Shown here: positions 1 to 5,082 of the stretch, in pieces
How positions within the stretch are numbered: position 1 is the first letter of the stretch
Layout of the letters: each line of letters begins with the position of its first letter
Assembly: GCA_947176515.1 (NCBI GenBank)
Contig: CAMWQZ010000128.1
Coordinates: 1-5,082 of the forward strand
Source: an uncultured Bacteroidales bacterium
GTDB taxonomy: Bacteria; Bacteroidota; Bacteroidia; Bacteroidales; Muribaculaceae
Reading direction: 5' to 3'
DNA length: 5,082 nucleotides
Position numbers and translations under genes: made by a program
Notes under the pieces: generated by a model
Database searches by the model: none
The model's input: the letters and a program-made list of their open reading frames with translations, nothing else
What the model was told of the DNA's origin: nothing

Positions 1-1180
1 CCGAAAGGGCGTCGATGCCTTCGCGTCTACCGGCAGGCGTTGAAGTCTCGCTCCCTTCTACATTTGTGTTAGGGGGAGCAGCTTTAGCCAACGCAAGAGC
101 CTTGTCAAAATCGCGCTTTGCCGCTATAAGATTGCCTGATTGGCGTTCAAATTCACCTCTCAGGTAAAATCCTCCCGGAAAATCGGGGAAAGCATCGATT
201 ACACGATTGATGTCTGCTGTTCCGGCCGCATATTCTCCTTTTTTGCCATAGATTACGGCTCGGTTATATAATGCACGATAGTCATCTGGATTTAAGTCAA
301 GCACCTTAGTGAAATCAGTTAACGCTCGGTCGTTGGCGCTCACTTCAGCGAGCAAGAGGCCGCGGTTGAACAGAGCGGTGGCATTAAGTGGCTCAAGTTC
401 TATAGCATAATCAAAGTCAGCCATTGCTCCAAAATAATCATCAAGATTATAGCGCAGATATGCGCGGTTGATATAAAGGCCTGACATTTTAGGTTGTAGC
501 TTTATGGCTTCATTCATGTCGTTAAGAGCCGATGCGAAATCGCGTTTTGAGTTGATTGCGATATCGGCTCGCATGATGTAAGCATTGAGCGAATTTCTGT
601 TGAGCGCGAGCGCATTGTCAATATCAGATATGGCAGTAATTGTGTCGCCTTGTGCTAACTTAAGGTTTGCATGGCCGAGATAGCCATTTGAGAAGTTGGG
701 GTAGTATCTCAATAGTTCTTTGAATGTTGAGTCGGCCTCTTCATAATTTTTTATGCGCTGTTGTGCAACAGCCATATTAAACATAATTTGTCTGTTGCGT
801 GGCAATAATTTTAGGGCTTCCTTGTAGTCTTCGATTGCAGAGCGGTCGCGCCCGAGATTTTGACGTGCTACACCTCTGACCTCCCATGCATCAGGTAGGA
901 AGGGGTTGATGTCGAGAGCCTTATTGGCGTCGGTCTCGGCTCCGGCGTAATCTTCGAGGTTCAATTTAGCAATGGCTCGCATTAAATAAGGCTTTGCCAG
1001 ATAAGGCTTTGCTTGTATTGCTTGATTAAAATACTGAATGGACAGCATATAATCCTCAAAATACAATGCGTTTTGGCCTACGCGTATGACTTGGTCAGTG
1101 TTGACCTGAGCAGTAGCCTTGACCGGAACACCTGCCAAGTATGTGAGTAATATGATGATTTGTATCAGATATTTATGCAT
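1..1180 (-). CDS. Secreted tetratricopeptide-repeat protein, partial (C-terminus beyond window)
   Basis: This reading frame is open from an ATG at 1180-1178 to the window edge without a stop, giving 393 codons of an incomplete protein. Residues 1-24 look like a Sec signal peptide: short MHK n-region, hydrophobic stretch LIQIIILLTYLAGV, and likely cleavage after ATA before QVNTD. About ten 34-residue TPR units follow, roughly at residues 31-58, 62-93, 96-127, 130-161, 164-195, 199-230, 234-264, 267-298, 301-332 and 335-366. They show the TPR pattern, for example W99/G103/A115/Y119/A122/P127 and the recurring N-R-A or N-R-G at helix A. A Pro/Thr/Ser/Gly-rich stretch (residues 369-388) follows the last visible repeat, so either the array ends or a linker begins there. 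TPRs bind proteins; the partner here is unknown. By its signal peptide it should act in the periplasm or envelope. It lies 105 bp downstream of the helicase on the same strand and appears to have its own promoter. The TPR call is firm, the specific role is not known. Confidence 0.93.
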   Translation of the reverse strand, partial: MHKYLIQIIILLTYLAGVPVKATAQVNTDQVIRVGQNALYFEDYMLSIQYFNQAIQAKPYLAKPYLMRAIAKLNLEDYAGAETDANKALDINPFLPDAWEVRGVARQNLGRDRSAIEDYKEALKLLPRNRQIMFNMAVAQQRIKNYEEADSTFKELLRYYPNFSNGYLGHANLKLAQGDTITAISDIDNALALNRNSLNAYIMRADIAINSKRDFASALNDMNEAIKLQPKMSGLYINRAYLRYNLDDYFGAMADFDYAIELEPLNATALFNRGLLLAEVSANDRALTDFTKVLDLNPDDYRALYNRAVIYGKKGEYAAGTADINRVIDAFPDFPGGFYLRGEFERQSGNLIAAKRDFDKALALAKAAPPNTNVEGSETSTPAGRREGIDALS

Positions 1181-1192
1181 CGTAAATATGTC

Positions 1193-1221
1193 TTTCTCGT
1201 TGAGTTCTAATTAGCGAGAAA
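1193..1221. repeat. 7-bp inverted repeat in the leader of the TPR gene
   Basis: TTTCTCG (1193-1199) and CGAGAAA (1215-1221) are perfect inverted copies separated by 15 bases. If transcription starts near 1226 on the minus strand, the repeat falls within the 5' untranslated leader, ending 12 bases before the ATG. It could form an RNA hairpin next to the ribosome landing site or be a protein-binding site. Both are inferences; a 7-bp arm may also occur by chance. Confidence 0.4.
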
Positions 1222-1232
1222 TTTATCGATGA

Positions 1233-1240
1233 CAAATTTA
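1233..1240 (-). promoter_or_regulatory. Candidate promoter -7 element for the TPR gene
   Basis: Read on the minus strand this is TAAATTTG, a full match to the Bacteroidota -7 consensus TAnnTTTG, about 53 bases upstream of the TPR start codon. About 20 bases upstream the sequence is only TTTA-like, so the -33 element (TTTG) is imperfect. The match suggests the TPR gene can be transcribed independently of the helicase gene. Confidence 0.5.
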
Positions 1241-1245
1241 CAAAT

Positions 1246-1269
1246 TATCATTAGTTATTACTAAAGATA
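1246..1269. repeat. 24-bp imperfect palindrome in the TPR promoter
   Basis: The arms TATCATTAGT (1246-1255) and ACTAAAGATA (1260-1269) are inverted copies with a single A/A mismatch around a 4-base centre, TATT. The element lies immediately upstream of the candidate -7 element, covering most of the spacer and approaching the -33 region, where a dimeric repressor would bind. In RNA it would be a nearly all-A/U hairpin just after the helicase stop codon, so a weak terminator or mRNA-stabilising role is an alternative. The symmetry is directly visible; the function is inferred. Confidence 0.45.
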
Positions 1270-1285
1270 TTGTTCACAAAAAAGG

Positions 1286-2554
1286 TTAATGTTTTGATTC
1301 GGTTGTGTTATTTTTTGATTTATTATTTCTTCCTGGACGATGACGGTAATTTTTACGGCGGTAATTTGATTTGCCTTTATGTTTATTTTTCATTTTTAGC
1401 TGTGGACGGTATTCGGGAGCTTCGCCGAGTTCTTCAGGGACAGGCTCTTTTCTTACATCTTCGCCAAGAAAGGTCTCTATCATTCCAAAACGCTGTTGGT
1501 CTCGTCCGCCGACAAGAGTAACCGCTTTTCCGTCTGTGCCGGCGCGAGCCGTTCGGCCAATTCGGTGCACATAATCTTCGGCTTCACGGGGCACATCATA
1601 GTTCACCACCATCGTTATGTCATCAATGTCGATACCTCGAGCTACTATATCAGTGGCAACCAGTATGTCAATCCTTCCAGATTTGAAATCAAGCATTACT
1701 TTTTCGCGGTCAGCTTGGTCGAGGTCTGAATGCATCTCGCCTGTCTTCCAACCTGCTCGTTTCAAATCTCGTGTGAGTTCCTTGACGTTAAGCTTAGAGG
1801 CGGCAAACACGATTACACGTTTTGAATGATAGGTTTTAAACAGATGTTTCAATACCCCCGGTTTCTGAGCTTCGTGGCAGACTATGGCAGATTGGTCAAT
1901 GTTTTCTGATGGTTTTGAGACGGCTATTTTTACTTCGACAGGTGCATGCAATATAGTTTCACCCAGCTTTTGTATCTTAGGCGGCATTGTCGCAGAGAAT
2001 AGCAGGGTCTGCCGCTCCTTGGGCAGTTGTTTAGCTATTTGGAGGATATCATCAGAAAAGCCCATGTCGAGCATGCGATCAGCTTCGTCGAGTACGAAAA
2101 AAGACACTTTTGACAAATCGACATACCCCATTTTCATGTGAGCCAGCAGGCGTCCGGGGGTGGCTATCACGATGTCAGCTCCCATTTTCAGCCCTCGTTG
2201 CTGACGTGAGAATTCCTTGCCGTCGTTACCACCATGAATTGCGAGGCTTGTGACAGGCACGAAATATGAGAATCCTTCCATCTGACGGTCAATTTGCTGC
2301 GCTAACTCATGGGTGGGAACCATCACTATGCAGTTAATCGCCTCTTCTGGATAGCCGCCGTCGTTGATTAAGCTTATTATCGGCAAAAGATATGCTGCAG
2401 TTTTGCCTGTACCGGTTTGCGCACATGCTATTATATCGTGTCCGTCGAGTATCGGTCCGATTGCTTTTTCCTGAATTGGTGTGCACTCTTCAAAGTGCAT
2501 AGCGTCAAGTGCGTCGAGCACATCATATCCTAAGTCGAATTCGTCAAATCTCAT
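1286..2554 (-). CDS. DEAD-box ATP-dependent RNA helicase, RhlE-type
   Basis: A complete 422-residue cytoplasmic DEAD-box protein that should unwind short RNA duplexes or remodel RNA-protein complexes using ATP, typically in ribosome assembly or RNA decay. All core motifs are present in order: Q motif TPIQ (25-28), motif I AQTGTGKT (45-52), Ia PTHELA (80-85), GG (108-109), Ib TPGR (132-135), II DEAD (156-159), III SAT (187-189), V ATDIVARGIDI (300-310), and VI HRIGRTARAG (330-339). The second RecA domain spans about residues 218-365. The C-terminus from about 387 is a Lys/Arg/Asn-rich tail (KHKGKSNYRRKNYRHR and onward), as expected for an auxiliary RNA-binding extension. Length and motifs fit the RhlE/SrmB-like proteins of Bacteroidales; I leave the symbol blank because subfamily assignment needs a tree. 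One oddity is His82 in motif Ia, where Arg is usual (PTRELA). The ATG follows an A/T-rich leader without Shine-Dalgarno, normal for this phylum. It is divergent from the DUF4421-like gene. Confidence 0.96.
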   Translation of the reverse strand: MRFDEFDLGYDVLDALDAMHFEECTPIQEKAIGPILDGHDIIACAQTGTGKTAAYLLPIISLINDGGYPEEAINCIVMVPTHELAQQIDRQMEGFSYFVPVTSLAIHGGNDGKEFSRQQRGLKMGADIVIATPGRLLAHMKMGYVDLSKVSFFVLDEADRMLDMGFSDDILQIAKQLPKERQTLLFSATMPPKIQKLGETILHAPVEVKIAVSKPSENIDQSAIVCHEAQKPGVLKHLFKTYHSKRVIVFAASKLNVKELTRDLKRAGWKTGEMHSDLDQADREKVMLDFKSGRIDILVATDIVARGIDIDDITMVVNYDVPREAEDYVHRIGRTARAGTDGKAVTLVGGRDQQRFGMIETFLGEDVRKEPVPEELGEAPEYRPQLKMKNKHKGKSNYRRKNYRHRPGRNNKSKNNTTESKH

Positions 2555-2584
2555 TCAAATCTATGTATTTGGTAGGTGGTTTTG

Positions 2585-2592
2585 CAAAATTA
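2585..2592 (-). promoter_or_regulatory. Candidate promoter -7 element for the DEAD-box helicase
   Basis: On the minus strand this reads TAATTTTG, a full match to TAnnTTTG, 30 bases upstream of the helicase ATG. That implies a leader of roughly 25 nucleotides. No TTTG is visible 19-21 bases further upstream, so the -33 element is weak or absent. Confidence 0.5.
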
Positions 2593-2603
2593 CGAAAAAA
2601 TGT

Positions 2604-2637
2604 AAGATTTTGACGTTTGCTAAGACTTAAAAATCTT
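2604..2637. repeat. 8-bp inverted repeat inside the divergent promoter region
   Basis: AAGATTTT (2604-2611) and AAAATCTT (2630-2637) are perfect inverted copies with an 18-base spacer. The spacer holds the -33 TTTG of the rightward promoter, and the right arm ends two bases before its -7 element. A regulator bound to both arms would straddle the RNA polymerase site and sit upstream of the helicase promoter as well. The bases are A/T-rich, so chance symmetry is possible. Confidence 0.35.
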
Positions 2638-2647
2638 GCTAACTTTG
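2616..2647 (+). promoter_or_regulatory. Full-consensus Bacteroidota promoter for the DUF4421-like gene
   Basis: TTTG at 2616-2619 is followed by exactly 20 bases and then TAACTTTG at 2640-2647. This matches both halves of the Bacteroidota primary-sigma promoter (TTTG, 19-21 bases, TAnnTTTG). Transcription should start around 2653-2656, giving a leader of about 20 nucleotides to the TTG start at 2675. This placement argues against a start codon at 2636, which would lie upstream of the transcription start. Confidence 0.75.
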
Positions 2648-2674
2648 CACCATAAATTAAACCATCCGACAAGA

Positions 2675-3727
2675 TTGAAACGTATAATAAGAGCGATAAT
2701 GATTTCAATTGTGATGCTGACAGCTTCTGTTCAGTCTCATGCCTTGTCGTTTGCACTCGATTCGATAGCAGAGTGGGGCAGGTTTCCTCGTTTTTGTATC
2801 GACGTTTACCGCTGGGGAGATAAATTTTTCAATTCCTACGATTCAGCCTATGTTGTCGGTACGGGCTATAAATTTAATGTAAAATTAAAGACCGAATCTT
2901 GGACCGATCTCTATAATTTCAATCTTCCGGGTGACATGTCGATGACTATGACCTCCGACCCATCAACAACGATTGGAGCCTATGTGACTTACCTCGCAGT
3001 TTCAGCAGGTTACGATATTAACCTTAGTAATATTATCACAGGTGCCGAACGCACTCGCACTCGCTTTAACTTCGGGTTTAATTGTAGCCTCCTCGCAGTA
3101 GAATGGAATTATGTCAGCAACGATGTCGGCACGACTATAACGCGTGTTGGAGAAAGGGGTAACGAAGTTTCCACCGATATACCCTTTAATGGCATTAACA
3201 CCTCTCAATGGTCGCTCGAAGCATATTATTTTTTCAATCATAAGCGCTATTCCCAAGCGGCAGCTTTTAATTTCAGCAAGATTCAGGAGAAGAGTCAGGG
3301 GTCATTCTATGCCGGACTTTCTATGTCTAATCAGCGCTATGATTTTAACTTCTCCGAACTGCCCGAAAAACTTTTACAGATTTTTCCGGACGCTTGGCAA
3401 GAAAAGACTTACAAGGCGTCGTGTCGTAACTATGCCCTTCGTCTTGGTTACGGTTATAACTGGGTTTTTGCTAGAAACTGGCTATTGGGCATCAGCGAGT
3501 CGCCGATTATCGGGTTAAGGCGAGGCAAGATTAATAGTGCGTTTGACAGTAACTCGTTTGCGTTATCCAATCGTCTCGGCGCTTCGGTGGTGTGGAATAA
3601 TGGCCGTTGGTTTGCTGGTGCGTCAGCGAGATTCGATAGCAATATAGTCTACGATAAGGACCATACATTCGTGGCAGCGCTTATTACCGCAGAGGCAGCA
3701 ATTGGTTATCGTTTCAATCTTTGGTGA
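2675..3727 (+). CDS. DUF4421-like predicted outer-membrane beta-barrel protein
   Basis: The product is 350 aa from a TTG start at 2675. The frame stays open upstream to another TTG at 2636, but the promoter's -7 element lies at 2640-2647, so that start is unlikely. From 2675 the protein begins MKRIIRAIM, giving a basic n-region, a hydrophobic core to about residue 19, and a plausible signal peptidase site after SHA (residue 23). The first ATG, at 2699, would remove the basic residues. The mature part alternates polar and aromatic residues as beta-barrels do and ends in GYRFNLW, an aromatic C-terminus like an outer-membrane insertion signal. From memory, segments TGYKFNVKLK, AYYFFNHKRYSQAAAF and LGYGYNWVFARNWL resemble DUF4421 proteins, a Bacteroidota family of unknown function. 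I see no Cys lipobox directly after the signal. It is a single-gene unit, divergent from the helicase and convergent with fabD. The envelope location is inferred; substrate or role is unknown. Confidence 0.82.
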   Translation: MKRIIRAIMISIVMLTASVQSHALSFALDSIAEWGRFPRFCIDVYRWGDKFFNSYDSAYVVGTGYKFNVKLKTESWTDLYNFNLPGDMSMTMTSDPSTTIGAYVTYLAVSAGYDINLSNIITGAERTRTRFNFGFNCSLLAVEWNYVSNDVGTTITRVGERGNEVSTDIPFNGINTSQWSLEAYYFFNHKRYSQAAAFNFSKIQEKSQGSFYAGLSMSNQRYDFNFSELPEKLLQIFPDAWQEKTYKASCRNYALRLGYGYNWVFARNWLLGISESPIIGLRRGKINSAFDSNSFALSNRLGASVVWNNGRWFAGASARFDSNIVYDKDHTFVAALITAEAAIGYRFNLW

Positions 3728-3742
3728 TATATACTTTCTAAT

Positions 3743-3774
3743 AAAAAATCGCCTCTCAAAGTTGAAAGGCGATT
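3743..3774 (-). terminator. Rho-independent terminator of fabD
   Basis: AATCGCCT (3747-3754) pairs with AGGCGATT (3767-3774). A C/A mismatch and a further short pairing (TCA with TGA) close the loop. Read on the minus strand, the stem is followed by a run of six T residues, two of them within the stem base, so the terminator serves fabD, whose stop lies about 29 bases upstream. On the plus strand the stem is followed by GTATTGGAG with no T-run, so it would be at best a weak terminator for the DUF4421-like gene ending at 3727. Confidence 0.87.
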
Positions 3775-3802
3775 GTATTGGAGTATGCTTTGAGGACGAT
3801 GT

Positions 3803-4681
3803 TTACTGCTTGCCAGAGACAGCTACTTCGCGATTGATTTTTGCAACAAGGCCTTGAAGCACTTTACCCGGGCCAAGTTCGATGAACTCTGTTGCGCCGT
3901 CGGCAATCATGTTCTGCACAGTCTGAGTCCAGCGTACGGGGGCAGTGAGCTGTGCGATAAGGTTAGCCTTGATTTCTTCGGGGTCAGTGTGGGGCTTGGC
4001 GTCAACATTCTGATAGACGGGGCATGTCGGTTTAGAGAATGTTGTCTTTGCAATGGCTTCAGCGAGTTCTGCGCGTGCCGGTTCCATACAGGGTGAGTGG
4101 AATGCACCGCCTACTTTAAGCTTCAGCGCGCGTTTTGCACCGGCAGCGAGGAGCTTCTCGCAGGCAGCGTCTATTGCTTCAATTTCACCAGAAATTACGA
4201 GCTGGCCGGGGCAGTTATAGTTTGCACAGACTACTACGCCGGGAATACTTGCACAGATTTCTTCAACCTTTTCATCGGGAAGGGCGAGTACCGCAGCCAT
4301 TGTTGATGGTTTTAGTTCGCATGCTTTCTGCATAGCCTGTGCACGTGCAGATACCAAGCGTAGGCCATCTTCAAAGCTGAGTGCTCCGGCGGCCACGAGA
4401 GCTGAGAATTCGCCGAGCGAGTGACCTGCTGTCATATCGGGTTTGAACTCTTCGCCCAGTGATTTTGCTAAAAGTACTGAATGTAAGAAGATTGCTGGCT
4501 GTGTCACAGCTGTCTGGCGAAGGTCTTCGTCGGTGCCGTTAAACATCAGGTCAGTGATTCTGAAACCAAGGATTTCATTTGCTTTTTCAAAGAGCTCGCG
4601 AGCTTCAGCGTTGTTGTCGTAAAGGTCTTTACCCATGCCGACAAACTGCGCTCCTTGTCCGGGAAATACGTAAGCTATCAT
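3803..4681 (-). CDS. fabD: Malonyl-CoA:ACP transacylase
   Basis: This cytoplasmic enzyme moves the malonyl group from coenzyme A to the phosphopantetheine arm of acyl carrier protein, supplying the extender unit for type II fatty-acid synthesis. The 292 residues match the usual FabD length of about 290-310. The N-terminal FPGQGAQ (6-12) forms the oxyanion region. GHSLGE (86-91) holds the nucleophile Ser88. Arg113 corresponds to the arginine that binds the malonyl carboxylate. ANYNCPGQLVISG lies at 153-165. GAFHSP (192-197) holds the catalytic His195. Gln244 and the C-terminal ELGPGKVL (268-275) are also typical. All catalytic residues are intact. The ATG at 4681-4679 directly precedes IAYVFPGQG, the normal FabD N-terminus. 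The gene stands alone here, not in a fab cluster: it is convergent with the DUF4421-like gene and divergent from the small membrane protein gene, with its own promoter element and strong terminator. Confidence 0.97.
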   Translation of the reverse strand: MIAYVFPGQGAQFVGMGKDLYDNNAEARELFEKANEILGFRITDLMFNGTDEDLRQTAVTQPAIFLHSVLLAKSLGEEFKPDMTAGHSLGEFSALVAAGALSFEDGLRLVSARAQAMQKACELKPSTMAAVLALPDEKVEEICASIPGVVVCANYNCPGQLVISGEIEAIDAACEKLLAAGAKRALKLKVGGAFHSPCMEPARAELAEAIAKTTFSKPTCPVYQNVDAKPHTDPEEIKANLIAQLTAPVRWTQTVQNMIADGATEFIELGPGKVLQGLVAKINREVAVSGKQ

Positions 4682-4726
4682 TGTTCTTATTATAATAATT
4701 TGATATTTTCGTTATAATTGATGCTG

Positions 4727-4734
4727 CAAAGTTA
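4727..4734 (-). promoter_or_regulatory. Candidate promoter -7 element for fabD
   Basis: The minus strand reads TAACTTTG, a full match to TAnnTTTG and identical to the -7 element of the DUF4421-like gene. It lies 45 bases upstream of the fabD ATG, implying a leader of about 40 nucleotides. The leader is almost all A/T and contains a perfect 12-bp palindrome, TTATTATAATAA (4687-4698). No TTTG is seen at the proper -33 distance. Confidence 0.55.
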
Positions 4735-4757
4735 GGCATTATTTCGCAAATAATCCC

Positions 4758-4765
4758 TAACTTCG
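4758..4765 (+). promoter_or_regulatory. Weak candidate -7 element for the small membrane protein gene
   Basis: TAACTTCG differs from TAnnTTTG at one position and lies 43 bases upstream of the ATG at 4809. There is no TTTG 19-21 bases upstream. The position is right for a divergent partner of the fabD promoter, but the match is poor evidence by itself. Confidence 0.25.
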
Positions 4766-4808
4766 CTGTCTCATTTCGTGCAGTTTGCCCGTCATTAACC
4801 TCTTTTAT

Positions 4809-4964
4809 ATGCATTTTTTTCTCAATATCCCTTTATTCTTTGCAAATATCCGTGGGTGGCAACTTATCATTATACTGATGGCGTTGCTAATTCTAATCCT
4901 TATCCCCGGTCTTCTTGGATTTAGAATTGGACGGCGCACCTCAGCCAAGCACCGAAAGAAATAA
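4809..4964 (+). CDS. Small single-span membrane protein of unknown function (51 aa)
   Basis: I do not recognise a family. The frame runs from ATG 4809-4811 to TAA 4962-4964. After a short hydrophobic start (MHFFLNIPLFFANIRGWQ), residues 19-38 form a strong membrane segment rich in Ile and Leu (LIIILMALLILILIPGLLGF). The last 13 residues, RIGRRTSAKHRKK, are highly basic. By the positive-inside rule the C-terminus should be cytoplasmic, with one clear helix and a possible second partial segment at residues 3-12. The clean hydrophobic-then-basic design, in the middle of an otherwise empty gap, supports a real gene. It is divergent from fabD and is followed 102 bp later by another plus-strand start. 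It has a superficial likeness to TatA-type short proteins (one helix then a charged tail), but it lacks the TatA glycine hinge followed by an amphipathic helix. The R-R pair is C-terminal, so it is not a Tat signal. It is short enough to be missed by gene callers. Confidence 0.6.
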   Translation: MHFFLNIPLFFANIRGWQLIIILMALLILILIPGLLGFRIGRRTSAKHRKK

Positions 4965-5013
4965 ATTATTTTAAATCCGCATCCGAAGTTACGCTGCTTT
5001 CGAAAAAATGTAC

Positions 5014-5021
5014 TATCTTTA
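5014..5021 (+). promoter_or_regulatory. Candidate -7 element for the gene entering at the right edge
   Basis: TATCTTTA matches TAnnTTTG at all positions but the last and lies 45 bases upstream of the ATG at 5067. No TTTG is present at the expected -33 spacing. The A/T-rich leader between it and the ATG has no Shine-Dalgarno sequence, as elsewhere in this window. Confidence 0.4.
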
Positions 5022-5066
5022 CATTCACAATTTATTATAACCGTTTAATCAAATCTCATTATTTAT

Positions 5067-5082
5067 ATGAATATCCTTACAC
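5067..5082 (+). CDS. Start of a plus-strand gene, cut by the window edge
   Basis: An ATG at 5067-5069 opens a frame reading MNILT before the sequence ends. The position is 45 bases after a near-consensus -7 element and behind an A/T-rich leader, as for the other starts here. Five residues are too few to identify the product, and the frame might not stay open beyond the edge. Confidence 0.4.

Noticed and set aside
1270..2141. Several plus-strand frames antisense to the helicase
   Set aside because: They lie opposite a complete DEAD-box gene with all its motifs and have no domain or secretion signal.
2544..2756. 70-aa minus-strand frame across the helicase start and the divergent promoter
   Set aside because: It covers both promoters and the start of two well-supported genes and shows no recognisable protein features.
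3144..3518. 124-aa plus-strand frame inside the DUF4421-like gene
   Set aside because: It is entirely internal to a stronger gene in another frame; the Arg-rich, irregular composition is typical of an out-of-frame reading.
3854..4335. Plus- and minus-strand short frames overlapping fabD
   Set aside because: All overlap intact fabD coding sequence in other frames and lack any supporting feature.
4629..4814. 61-aa minus-strand frame overlapping the fabD start and its promoter
   Set aside because: It overlaps the fabD N-terminus in another frame, runs through the fabD promoter region, and has no signal, domain or coding character.
4984..5010. Possible terminator after the small membrane protein gene (CGAAG pairing with CTTTCG, then A-run)
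   Set aside because: The stem is about five pairs with a bulge and a loop of eight bases, and on the plus strand it is followed by A residues rather than T residues.
4951..5082. Twin-arginine (RR) in the small protein as a Tat signal
   Set aside because: The RR pair is C-terminal to the membrane helix; Tat signals place it before the hydrophobic segment.
1..5082. CRISPR array, insertion sequence, tRNA/rRNA, or defence system
   Set aside because: No regularly spaced repeats, transposase motifs, tRNA-like cloverleaf or defence domains were seen; all larger frames are accounted for by housekeeping or envelope genes.

Overview
The window looks like an ordinary chromosomal stretch from the Bacteroidota, most likely order Bacteroidales. 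A gut lineage such as Muribaculaceae is plausible but not proven. The evidence is: several intergenic gaps carry matches to the Bacteroidota promoter -7 element TAnnTTTG; start codons lack Shine-Dalgarno sequences and sit behind A/T-rich leaders; an outer-membrane protein resembles the Bacteroidota-restricted DUF4421 family; and the helicase and FabD are typical of that phylum.

Layout, left to right. (1) Positions 1-1180, minus strand: the N-terminal 393 codons of a secreted tetratricopeptide-repeat (TPR) protein whose 3' end lies outside the window. (2) 1181-1285: a gap with a candidate promoter and two inverted repeats. (3) 1286-2554, minus strand: a complete DEAD-box RNA helicase of the RhlE type. 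(4) 2555-2674: a divergent promoter region with a full-consensus plus-strand promoter (TTTG-N20-TAACTTTG), a -7 element for the helicase, and an 8-bp inverted repeat. (5) 2675-3727, plus strand: a DUF4421-like predicted outer-membrane beta-barrel protein, best read from a TTG start that restores a proper signal peptide. (6) 3743-3774: a rho-independent terminator oriented for the minus strand. (7) 3803-4681, minus strand: fabD, malonyl-CoA:ACP transacylase. (8) 4682-4808: a divergent promoter region. (9) 4809-4964, plus strand: an unassigned 51-aa single-span membrane protein. (10) 4965-5082: a leader with a near-consensus -7 element and the first five codons of another plus-strand gene.

The genes do not form an evident pathway or operon. 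Most appear to be individually transcribed units: RNA remodelling (helicase), fatty-acid synthesis initiation (FabD), and envelope proteins of unknown role (TPR protein, DUF4421 barrel, small membrane protein). The two minus-strand genes on the left could be partly co-transcribed, because no convincing terminator separates them. I found no mobile element, CRISPR array, tRNA, rRNA or defence system, and no gap exceeds about 130 bases. The least explained items are the small membrane protein and the symmetric elements in the promoters.
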